Below are positions 34,772 to 42,349 of a DNA stretch of 64,000 nucleotides, in pieces (the first letter of the stretch is position 1; each line of letters opens with the position of its first letter). The position numbers and the translations under genes were made by a program. Below the pieces are notes generated by a model that was not told the origin of the DNA, ran no database searches, and was given only the letters and a program-made list of their open reading frames with translations. The stretch is from Spirochaetia bacterium (GTDB taxonomy: Bacteria > Spirochaetota > Leptospiria > Leptospirales > Leptonemataceae): contig JAIOPQ010000096.1 of assembly GCA_021413825.1 (NCBI GenBank), forward strand, positions 62,001-126,000. Reading direction: 5' to 3'.

Positions 34772-35224
34772 TTATCTGGTCCAGGTTGAAGTACGACCTA
34801 GAAATGATACTCCTACAAAGCCGCGCACTTCAAGCGTACTGGCGTTTGTCATCGTCATCTTGCAGGAATACACTTTCCCGCTCTCCGGATCATAAATCTG
34901 ACCATTTTTCCAGGCGTTGTCTCCATCTGGAACAAAGCCCCAGAGCAGAAACATTCCAATTATCGGACGTGTCTGATACTGTGGATCTGGATTGTTGCGG
35001 TCGATCTTGGGTTTGCCGCCCATTCCTTTCGCGTCATTCGCTGGATAGTTTGGTTCTGCCAGTGAAACAATGTTTCCGCAATAGTTGGCTCCGCACTTGT
35101 AAATGCTTACAACAGATTTTCCGTTCTCTGTTCTCCAGTTCCCCAGAACACTATCCGGAGCTGCACTTAAGCTTCCAGCACTCAGCATGCTCAGTACCAG
35201 GAGACCCATCGTGAATTTTTTCAT
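34772..35224 (-). CDS. Secreted DUF2147 protein (copy 2)
   Basis: This 150-residue paralogue of the gene at 34256 has a signal peptide MKKFTMGLLVLSMLSAGSLSAA. The mature domain reads DSVLGNWRTENGKSVVSIYKCGANYCGNIVSLAEPNY, NNPDPQYQTRPIIGMFLLWGFVPDGDNAWKNGQIYDPESGKVYSCKM and LEVRGFVGVSFLGRTSTWTR. It keeps the second-half motifs closely. A Cys pair (YKCGANYC) in the first half differs from the CTKC of copy 1. The start ATG 35224 has GAGGAAGGTG upstream; a longer frame would overlap tilS. It is divergent from tilS across 97 bases. Confidence 0.92.
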   Translation of the reverse strand: MKKFTMGLLVLSMLSAGSLSAAPDSVLGNWRTENGKSVVSIYKCGANYCGNIVSLAEPNYPANDAKGMGGKPKIDRNNPDPQYQTRPIIGMFLLWGFVPDGDNAWKNGQIYDPESGKVYSCKMTMTNASTLEVRGFVGVSFLGRTSTWTR

Positions 35225-35321
35225 GTAACACCTTCCTCTGTTTGTGGTCAAACCATCGTATTGGACGCCGAATGGGCAAGAAATGTTTTGCGGCAGAACG
35301 TAACCCCATAGTTTGGGGTCT

Positions 35322-36608
35322 GTGGGCAAATCGCTGGCAGAAATGGCCGAACGCGTAGGTCGGGCTTTGCCTGAGGGGCCACACACGCATATACTCTGCG
35401 TTTCCGGTGGTTTGGATTCGATGGCCCTGCTGCATGTCTACGGTTTGCTCTGGAAATCCGGCATGTTCAAAAACGAACCCGTCGTATTTCACCTCGATCA
35501 CAGGCTGCGAACGGAATCCGGCACTGATGCGGATTTCGTTTGTGAAGCAGCGCGGGCCTCTGGATTTCCGGTGTATCTAGAGGCCAGGGATGTGAAGGGA
35601 TTTGCCCGCCGCGTAAAGGTGGGGCTGGAAGAGGCCGGGCGTGAGTTGCGCTATCGCATTCTGGATCGGCTGGTTGCGCGTCTCGGAACTCCGGCGACCC
35701 CGGCCATAGTAGTAACTGCGCATCACGCTGATGATTACATTGAAAGTCTCTTAATTCATCTAATTCGCGGTGGTGGGCAGGCAGCGCTGTCAACTCTACC
35801 GTTATTCGGCGTTGTAAAAGGCCAGCCCCGCTTCAGGCCGCTCGTCATGTTTGACAGGCAGGAAATTGAATCGGCCATGGAGGGTCTTCCGTTTAGAAAC
35901 GATTCAAGCAACAGTAGCCGCGAACATCTTCGCAATAGAGTTCGCCAGGACTTGCTTCCGGCTCTACGCAGGGAAGGTTTGAGCTCAACGCGTCTCTGGG
36001 AAAATTTTCATGATGCGGAAGCCTTTATACCAGCCCATGCTCCGGTTTTTCATATCGAGCTTGATCGCGGGCTATTGCATGGAAGTTCCCTGCAACAGAT
36101 CAAATCAATTCTGGATGTGGCTATGGATCGAATGCATCTGCCGCCTGCCAGTCGTTCTCTGGTTCAATCGATCCAGGAAAAATCAAGGAGCCCTCGTTTT
36201 CGCCTACGCCTTGAAACCGGAACACTTAAAATCTGGTCGGATCAACGTGGACCGGTCCACTTCTTCAAGAGTGATTCTCCCTGGTTTAAACCCATGGGCC
36301 TTTACGGGGAAGGACCGGAAATTACTGTTTCGTATGCGGAACAGACTCTATCCATTCGCCTTGGAGCCGGTGAGTCTTTGGTTTGCTTTTCAGCTGGTTT
36401 GAAATATCGAACGGCGGGCCAAACGCGCAAAATTAAGAAGCTATTTCAAGAATTGGGTGTCCCGTCCGTAATCCGTCCTTTTGTTCCCATTGTAGTTGAT
36501 TCCGACAATTTTGCTGTGCGAGTTTGTTTGTCGTTCTTCGAAGGTGCGGACCTGTTTTTTTACAACGATGTTCGGAAAGAATTGACGGTAAATCCTGCCT
36601 CGATGTAA
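35322..36608 (+). CDS. tilS: tRNA(Ile)-lysidine synthetase
   Basis: This 428-residue PP-loop ATPase changes C34 of tRNA-Ile(CAU) to lysidine, so that AUA is read as Ile. The PP-loop is ILCVSGGLDSMALLHV. FHLDHRLRTESGTDADFV, ELRYRILDRLV, VVTAHHADDYIESLLIHLIRGGG and RPLVMFDRQEIE follow. The C-terminal TilS_C module has GQTRKIKKLFQELGVPSVIRPFVPIVV. GTG 35322 is chosen because the leading sequence is a continuous helix; ATG 35343 and TTG 35313 are alternatives with no better SD. The gene leads a run with an acyltransferase, CBS and HNH genes. Confidence 0.94.
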   Translation: MGKSLAEMAERVGRALPEGPHTHILCVSGGLDSMALLHVYGLLWKSGMFKNEPVVFHLDHRLRTESGTDADFVCEAARASGFPVYLEARDVKGFARRVKVGLEEAGRELRYRILDRLVARLGTPATPAIVVTAHHADDYIESLLIHLIRGGGQAALSTLPLFGVVKGQPRFRPLVMFDRQEIESAMEGLPFRNDSSNSSREHLRNRVRQDLLPALRREGLSSTRLWENFHDAEAFIPAHAPVFHIELDRGLLHGSSLQQIKSILDVAMDRMHLPPASRSLVQSIQEKSRSPRFRLRLETGTLKIWSDQRGPVHFFKSDSPWFKPMGLYGEGPEITVSYAEQTLSIRLGAGESLVCFSAGLKYRTAGQTRKIKKLFQELGVPSVIRPFVPIVVDSDNFAVRVCLSFFEGADLFFYNDVRKELTVNPASM

Positions 36609-36616
36609 TCCTGATC

Positions 36617-37402
36617 GTGTCCTTCCGTCGTTTCTTCCAGACGCCAAATCCGCAGGAATTGCTGGGTAAGCCAGCTGAACATTGGCTACTGCGTGGTGTT
36701 TCGCATGCGGCACTCGATTGGATGCGTAACTATACGCATCTGGAAACTGAGGGCCTGGAATACATTCCTAAAAATGGAAGTGCAATTGTAATTCCAAATC
36801 ACAGCGGCGTGATGGGTTGGGATGCCTTTGTGATCCAAAATGAAATTCTAAAATTTGGCCATAGGATCCCAAGGACAATGAGCCACAACTTCTGGCATGC
36901 CTCGGAACCTTTTGCGCGTTGGTCGCAGAAGCTGGGATATTTTCCTCAAGATTTCAAAATGGCCATACGCATTCTTAGAAAGCGCAAGGTAATGGTATTA
37001 TTTCCAGAAGCGGAAGAAGGCAATTTTAAACCTTCCACCCAGATGTATCAGCTTCAGGAATTTAATCCCGGTTTTATCTCGCTTGCGATTATGACAAAGA
37101 CTCCAATCATTCCGGCATGCATCATTGGCGCAGAAGAAACGCATTTGAATCTTGGAACCATTGACTGGACAGAGAAATACATTGGCGCCAAAATTCCAAT
37201 CCCGTTGAATTTGATACCACTTCCCGTGCAATGGAAGATCATTTTCATGAAACCAGTGCATCTGGATAAATACGGAAGGAAAGAAGCCAAGAGTATCCGC
37301 TTCCTGGAAGAAGCGGCGGCAAATATTCGCATGCGCATTCAGAATCGAATTCACAAAGAACTCGTGCACAGAGGCGTTTTCAAATTCTACCAGGACGGCT
37401 GA
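36617..37402 (+). CDS. Lysophospholipid/glycerol acyltransferase family protein
   Basis: This 261-residue PlsC-like acyltransferase has the His/Asp box NHSGVMGWDAF with HxxxxxxD spacing, as in DGAT/MGAT-like bacterial members rather than the tight HX4D. The phosphate-binding motif is LFPEAEEGNFKP, and TPIIPACIIGAEE is the fourth conserved block. It should acylate a lysolipid or alcohol at the membrane. GTG 36617, 9 bases after tilS, gives a natural N-terminus; an earlier start would lie inside tilS. It is 3 bases before the CBS gene. Confidence 0.84.
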   Translation: MSFRRFFQTPNPQELLGKPAEHWLLRGVSHAALDWMRNYTHLETEGLEYIPKNGSAIVIPNHSGVMGWDAFVIQNEILKFGHRIPRTMSHNFWHASEPFARWSQKLGYFPQDFKMAIRILRKRKVMVLFPEAEEGNFKPSTQMYQLQEFNPGFISLAIMTKTPIIPACIIGAEETHLNLGTIDWTEKYIGAKIPIPLNLIPLPVQWKIIFMKPVHLDKYGRKEAKSIRFLEEAAANIRMRIQNRIHKELVHRGVFKFYQDG

Positions 37403-37404
37403 GA

Positions 37405-37875
37405 ATGGACGAACAGCTTAAAGAAAAAATATTCAATCGCACGCGCCAGATGCTCGATGCAACTGTCGAGCAAGTGATGACAAAACGCGTTACAACTTGC
37501 GATTTTAACGACCCATCGGCTGCTGCTGCACGGATGATTCTAGAGAATGGATTTCTAGGCGTTCTTGTCATGAAGGACGGTAGGCCGGCTGGAATGGTAA
37601 CTGCTTTCGACCTGCTCCGTCTTGGCTATGAAGAGGTCTTTGATCCAAATCGTGATTATTTAAAGACTACGCTTGGTCAACTCCTGGGGGACAGGCCACT
37701 TCCCTGCGTGCCTTCCGCAACCAGACTGTGGGAACTTCTAAATCTTATGGTAGAGCAAAATCTGCGCACGGTTGCAGTGATTGATGATGAACTCATTCGG
37801 GGCGTTGTGTCCATGGTGGATCTTGTCAAGTGGTACAGAAACACTCATGAGGAGATTCGCACTGGTAGACTCTGA
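37405..37875 (+). CDS. Tandem CBS-domain protein
   Basis: This 156-residue protein is made of two CBS domains. CBS1 begins [56 protein letters not shown]2 is [55 protein letters not shown]. Such stand-alone pairs bind adenosine nucleotides and regulate partners. The target is unknown; the acyltransferase and HNH genes are immediate neighbours. ATG 37405 follows the acyltransferase stop by 2 bases; the 3' end overlaps the HNH gene by 29 bases. Confidence 0.9.
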   Translation: MDEQLKEKIFNRTRQMLDATVEQVMTKRVTTCDFNDPSAAAARMILENGFLGVLVMKDGRPAGMVTAFDLLRLGYEEVFDPNRDYLKTTLGQLLGDRPLPCVPSATRLWELLNLMVEQNLRTVAVIDDELIRGVVSMVDLVKWYRNTHEEIRTGRL

Positions 37876-38242
37876 CTTTCCGTGGCATTACGGCCCACCG
37901 TTAGCTGACCACGAAATCGTTCGGGAAAAAGATAAAGCACGCAAGCTGCGCGACTCACCATGGTGGCGCAGAAAGAAAGAAACCGGAATTTGTCAGTATT
38001 GTAGAAAGAAATTCAAACCAGCTGATCTTACTATGGATCATGTAATCCCACTTGCGCGCGGGGGGCGCTCCGTAAAAGAAAACCTGGTTCCATGCTGCAA
38101 GGACTGCAACAATAAGAAACGATATCTGATTCCTGCAGAATGGCAGGGTTACCTTGAAAGTCTCAAGGGCTCGTCAGCTACCTCTTCCGTATCCACAGCG
38201 ACAACAGAGACTGTCGAACCAGATCCAGAACAAGAATCATAG
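37847..38242 (+). CDS. HNH endonuclease-domain protein
   Basis: This 131-residue protein has a central HNH (beta-beta-alpha metal) fold: [45 protein letters not shown]. The two CxxC pairs hold structural zinc, and DH plus the later Asn and Lys form the nuclease site. Before it, WWRRKKETG is the typical lead-in. The tail is Ser/Thr-rich with an acidic end. Family members include repair, restriction and phage enzymes; nearby genes give no clue. ATG 37847 lies inside the end of the CBS gene, so the two are probably co-translated. Confidence 0.86.
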   Translation: MRRFALVDSDFPWHYGPPLADHEIVREKDKARKLRDSPWWRRKKETGICQYCRKKFKPADLTMDHVIPLARGGRSVKENLVPCCKDCNNKKRYLIPAEWQGYLESLKGSSATSSVSTATTETVEPDPEQES

Positions 38243-38281
38243 ACTGGAGTTGCAAAGCTTGGTTGTGAGAGTTTCCGTTGG

Positions 38282-39778
38282 TTACGGCCGCCCCTCCAGT
38301 ATATCTTTCATCCAATCGTTTACGGTTAGCCCTCGCGCCGCGCGTTCGAAATGGAAAGCAATTTTGTTTTGCACAAAATCCGAATTCAAAAAAGGCATTC
38401 CCATCATGGTCCAGAGACGGAGCGCTGTGCCTGGTTCCAGGTGATGTAGCGTTGTGGAAAACTGGTCCTGCATTCCCAGCATGAAATCGTCCAGATCATT
38501 TGCCCAGTAAATCTCATTGTATTTACGTTCAGCAAGCGGAAGCTCCTGGAATTGAATCTTCCCAAAATCAATTCCAAAGTCAGTTACAGTATTCGCCTGC
38601 GAGTTTCCAAAACGAATTCGAATTATATAGGGTGATTCAGTGGCCAGGATTTTCTTAAGCGGTTCCTCGCGATGATACGTCTGAAACGGAAGAAAGCGAT
38701 GATTGAGCAATGCGAGGAACCGGATTTTCTGAGCGTCTGCGTCGCGTGAATCAGGGCGAATTGGCCCTGGCTTTGCCAGGGTGATGGGAGCAGACGCATT
38801 CTCAAACGTTACTGGAAATGATTTACTTGAAGTCAGCCATGTAGCCTTGCCAGTTCGAATTTCAGGTTTTGCATGGCCCGCTTTTTCAATTGTAAGTTCC
38901 ATCCCGGCCTTCAGCGCTTCAAAATGGAGTCCAGTAAATCCTGCGTCGCGCGCCATTCTACGTTCCATTACGAGCACGTCGCTTAACGGAAAGGGTGCAG
39001 AAAGTTTTACGGCGCCGGGATCAATTTCTGCAGGCAAGACCATCCCCTGGCCTGCGAGAACGCGCACAGCTGGCCGGTCAAAGGGACAGGCCAAATCCAG
39101 TTCCGCATAACGTTCATACTCCCACGATAATTCGTGTTCCCGTTTGCTTTTGTAGGCCGCCAGGGACCTCTTGCGGTCGTCTGAATTGCGCGCATCATAG
39201 CTTGCGTAAAGTGCTTCGAGCTCGTTTCGCGTGGATAGAAATACCCTGTCTTTTGCATGTTTCACGGAACGCGTTACTGCTTCATGTGCGGCCGGATCAT
39301 CCGGGAGCGCCGTATCAGCTTCAAAGAAGAATGCCTCTTCAGGAGAGGCTATGCAGAGAGGCATCACATCCTCTTCATTGGTCAGATACGATGATGGAAA
39401 TGCAAATGCTGTGAAATCCAATCCGAGAATCCGTTCCTTCTTTGCATGCCTCAGTATTTGAATTTTGGCCTGAGGCAAATTTTGTTGGATTAGGGGTTGA
39501 AGAAATGCTGCGGTTTCCGGCAAAAGCAGGATTGGATTTTGAATCTTGTAAAGTGGAACCAGAGTATAGGGATCAAGATGATCGCAGTGAGTATGAGAAA
39601 TATAGATAGCATCAATGACTGGAATTGATTTAAAATCAATGGAGAAAGGGTTCCTGGCAAGCAGATCGCCGAAGGCAAAGTCTGATAGCCAGGCATCGAG
39701 CAGAACGCGAATGGTTTTTCCATCCGCATTCTGCATTTCAAGGAATGCCTCCGAATGCCCCGGAGAGATTATCTTCAC
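38282..39778 (-). CDS. Metallo-beta-lactamase-fold protein (large, UlaG-like)
   Basis: This 498-residue protein has an N-terminal MBL domain: IRVLLDAWLSD, AIYISHTHCDHLDPYTL (HxHxDH metal site), ILLLPETAAFL, and further His and Asp positions (FAFPSSY, FFFEADTALPDD). The 250-residue C-terminal half, with ARVRVL-type strands, FLPFQTYHREEPLKKI and YIIRIRFGNSQANTVTDFGIDFG, has no family I recognise. The call is a hydrolase acting on a small metabolite or lipid; substrate is unknown. The start is GTG overlapping the end of the fatty acid hydroxylase gene (GTGA), so the two are coupled. Confidence 0.82.
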   Translation of the reverse strand: MKIISPGHSEAFLEMQNADGKTIRVLLDAWLSDFAFGDLLARNPFSIDFKSIPVIDAIYISHTHCDHLDPYTLVPLYKIQNPILLLPETAAFLQPLIQQNLPQAKIQILRHAKKERILGLDFTAFAFPSSYLTNEEDVMPLCIASPEEAFFFEADTALPDDPAAHEAVTRSVKHAKDRVFLSTRNELEALYASYDARNSDDRKRSLAAYKSKREHELSWEYERYAELDLACPFDRPAVRVLAGQGMVLPAEIDPGAVKLSAPFPLSDVLVMERRMARDAGFTGLHFEALKAGMELTIEKAGHAKPEIRTGKATWLTSSKSFPVTFENASAPITLAKPGPIRPDSRDADAQKIRFLALLNHRFLPFQTYHREEPLKKILATESPYIIRIRFGNSQANTVTDFGIDFGKIQFQELPLAERKYNEIYWANDLDDFMLGMQDQFSTTLHHLEPGTALRLWTMMGMPFLNSDFVQNKIAFHFERAARGLTVNDWMKDILEGRP

Positions 39779-41019
39779 GTCTGTGCGGTTTGTGGTGCGC
39801 GAAACACTAGACTGTAGAAGAATACTGCCATTGCGATTGGAATGAGTGCAAACCAGATTCCCTGCTCGAAATTCACAAGGATTGCAATTGCTGCAAAAAA
39901 TAGTCTGTGAATCTCAAGTATTTGTGCCCAGCGGCGATTTTCAAAAATGCCACCTATTGCCGTGAGTGTTACAAGGACGAACGCACCGCACATTAGCCGC
40001 ATGGTCAGTGACATCATTGCCTCTGTTGCGAGAAATCCCAGCGCGAATATAAGAATGGTCATGAACTGAACGACAGTGTACGCATTGACAGCTTTGGGAA
40101 TTGGTGTTTTGTATTTGGGCGGATACTTGGCCTGAATTCCTTTTTTCATTCCTTCTTCTGAGTATGCAGGATCTGCCATGAATTCATCGTAATTCATCCC
40201 GCGCGGTAACCAACCCGGTCCTTTGAACCAGAGGAGGAATTTATCCACGAACCTGGGAGCCTTCAGCGATTTTTGAAATAGTTCACCAAAGTACTGAAAC
40301 TGTGCCCGGACTGGATTCCAGCTGGCCAGCGGCTTAATGGTTCCATACACAACTTCTTCTGTTTCTTCTTTGAACGACCCAAACATCTTGTCCCAGATGA
40401 TAAGCGTGCCCGCGTAGTTCTTGTCGATGTACATTGGATTCTTTCCATGATGCACGCGATGATGCGAAGGAGTATTCAAGAATGTTTCCAGAAATCCAAG
40501 CTTGCCCACAGCGCGGGTGTGAATCCAGAACTGATAAATCGTGTTAAACTGTGAAAGGGTAATAAACATCACCGGGGGAAATCCTGCAAAGGCCAACGGA
40601 AAGTAGAACACTGTGGAGAAATATCCCTGGATTGCACCCTGGCGCAGAGCAACTGTCAGGTTGTACTCTTCGCTCTGGTGATGTGGCAAATGCGATCCCC
40701 AGAAAACTGCAGATTCGTGTGCGGCGCGGTGAAACCAGTAATAGGCCATATCGACTGCGAGAAAACAGGCGATCCATGCTATGAGCGATGTGCCTGAAAT
40801 GGTAAAAAAGCGGTAATTTTCGTAAATGTAGACGTAGAGACCGGCGAGGATAAATTTACTGAAAACCCCCACAACCTGTTGGAAAATCCCGGCACTCAAA
40901 TCATTCACAGAATCGTGGTAGGTGTAGTAGCCGAGTTTCTTAACCTTGCTGATTATTGCTTCGATTGCGATGAGCAGGAGGAAGAAAGGAATCGCGTACG
41001 TGATGTAATCTACTTTCAT
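39775..41019 (-). CDS. Fatty acid hydroxylase/sterol desaturase superfamily membrane enzyme
   Basis: This 414-residue membrane protein has about nine hydrophobic helices and the diiron histidine boxes HRAAH (near 97), HLPHHQSEEYN (near 110) and TPSHHRVHHG (near 180). In this superfamily the irons activate O2 for hydroxylation or desaturation of lipids. The C-terminal set of helices after the catalytic part resembles alkylglycerol monooxygenase-like proteins. The lipid substrate is not clear. ATG 41019 is the first gene of the pair with the MBL protein; a 131-base divergent gap faces the MoxR gene. Confidence 0.9.
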   Translation of the reverse strand: MKVDYITYAIPFFLLLIAIEAIISKVKKLGYYTYHDSVNDLSAGIFQQVVGVFSKFILAGLYVYIYENYRFFTISGTSLIAWIACFLAVDMAYYWFHRAAHESAVFWGSHLPHHQSEEYNLTVALRQGAIQGYFSTVFYFPLAFAGFPPVMFITLSQFNTIYQFWIHTRAVGKLGFLETFLNTPSHHRVHHGKNPMYIDKNYAGTLIIWDKMFGSFKEETEEVVYGTIKPLASWNPVRAQFQYFGELFQKSLKAPRFVDKFLLWFKGPGWLPRGMNYDEFMADPAYSEEGMKKGIQAKYPPKYKTPIPKAVNAYTVVQFMTILIFALGFLATEAMMSLTMRLMCGAFVLVTLTAIGGIFENRRWAQILEIHRLFFAAIAILVNFEQGIWFALIPIAMAVFFYSLVFRAPQTAQT

Positions 41020-41150
41020 GCGAATGTTTCACCTCTTTATGTCCGGTTTACAATCAAAAAAGCGTGCATTCCCGGAAAATTTCGTTTTTCTAAATCTCAA
41101 ATGATTGCAGGAAAGATTCCATACATTTCTACTGGTAACGGCAAGGATTC

Positions 41151-42026
41151 ATGAAAACACTAATCATAGACGGAGTAAGCATCCAGCTCGCAAGTCCTGA
41201 CGTAATTGATCAGAACTGGGTCGGAAATATGGATGTGCTCCATCAGCTGATGGCATGCTGGGTTCTGGTCCATCCAAGCGATCTTCCCTTGAATCCGCGG
41301 TTAGTCGGAAGGCCTGGCGTCGGAAAAACTACGCTGGCTTGTGCGGCTGCAAAAGTTCTAAAGAAGCCCACATACATTTTCCAGGCCACTATGGACACTC
41401 GTCCGGAAGATTTACTGGTAACTCCTGTAATTTCTGAGTCCGGTAAAATAAAATACGTCGCATCTGCAATCGTGAGTGCTATGATTGAGGGCGGGGTTGC
41501 CATACTCGATGAAGGGAATCGCATGGGAGAAAAATCCTGGGCTTCCCTTGCAGCGTTGCTCGATCATCGCCGCTATATTGAGTCAATTGTAGCCGGGGTT
41601 AAGATCAAGGCGCATCCTGAATTTCGTTTTTGCGCAACAATGAATGAAGATGCCTCAACCTATGAAATTCCCGAATATATTCAGAGTCGCCTTCAGCCGC
41701 AGATCTATATTGATTTTGCAGACGCTGATGAAGAAATGGAAATACTCCGTGCCAATCTTCCCTTTGCTCCCCGCGAGATTCTAACATACGTTGTCAATTT
41801 TTTACAGAAGGCACACAGCGCAGATGAGCCATTCTCCGTACGTGACGGAATTAACATCACCCGACTGGTTCTGAAACTTGGTGTCTCAAAGAATTTTATT
41901 CAGCCCGCCGGTGGAGACAGCCCAGAGGATTCAACTCTTATTGTGGATGAGAAACGCATGCGTGAACTTCTGCACGATTCCGTAATGGGCGTGCTGGGCG
42001 ATGAAGCACTCCGCTATCTAGCTTAG
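41151..42026 (+). CDS. MoxR-type AAA+ ATPase
   Basis: This 291-residue AAA_5/MoxR ATPase has Walker A GRPGVGKTT (about 54-62), Walker B AILDEGNRM, sensor 1 RFCATMNED and a lid domain (VNFLQKAHSADEPFSVRDGINITRLVLKL). MoxR proteins act as chaperone-like remodelers, usually with a VWA partner. No VWA gene is seen here. Instead a large TraB/ChaN-like protein follows after 323 bases, in the same direction. The start is ATG 41151, in the divergent gap with the fatty acid hydroxylase gene. Confidence 0.9.
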   Translation: MKTLIIDGVSIQLASPDVIDQNWVGNMDVLHQLMACWVLVHPSDLPLNPRLVGRPGVGKTTLACAAAKVLKKPTYIFQATMDTRPEDLLVTPVISESGKIKYVASAIVSAMIEGGVAILDEGNRMGEKSWASLAALLDHRRYIESIVAGVKIKAHPEFRFCATMNEDASTYEIPEYIQSRLQPQIYIDFADADEEMEILRANLPFAPREILTYVVNFLQKAHSADEPFSVRDGINITRLVLKLGVSKNFIQPAGGDSPEDSTLIVDEKRMRELLHDSVMGVLGDEALRYLA

Positions 42027-42349
42027 ATCAGCAATGAACCTAATTTCATATCCCCGGGTTGGCAGAAACAAAAGGCCGGGTCTGGCTGTTTCGTTTTCTG
42101 ATGCCCGCGCCGATTTGCAGCATTCGAAATTAGTTAAGCGAAAAGGCCCGCGCAGCCTGGCTGTTTTTTTTGTTCAACCTTGTGCCTATCAGCACCCGTT
42201 AAGCGACAAGGCCTGCGCTGATATCTCCGGAAGGACAGATTGCGAGCATCGAGCGCTTCACCGCGCCCCGAGCCTCGCAACGGCGAGCGAAGGGCGATAC
42301 ACGCAACTGGCTTTCGGGAAAGGAACATTTGCGAAGGTCGCGGGAGCTT
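42027..42349. other. Non-coding gap between the MoxR and TraB-like genes
   Basis: This 323-base stretch has no convincing gene. It holds a G/C-rich segment followed by eight T residues (around 42141-42171), possibly a weak terminator, because its CAG/CTG stem is very short. It also carries an imperfect direct repeat annotated separately. Reading frames on both strands here are of poor composition (long Arg/Cys/Pro runs). Confidence 0.5.
42133..42218 (+). repeat. Imperfect 21-base direct repeat, two copies
   Basis: GTTAAGCGAAAAGGCCCGCG (42133 onward) recurs as GTTAAGCGACAAGGCCTGCG (42198 onward), 65 bases apart, with two mismatches over 21 bases. A related run (AAAGGCCGGGTCTGGCTGTT) lies just upstream. 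It could be a local duplication or part of a dispersed intergenic element. Confidence 0.4.
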
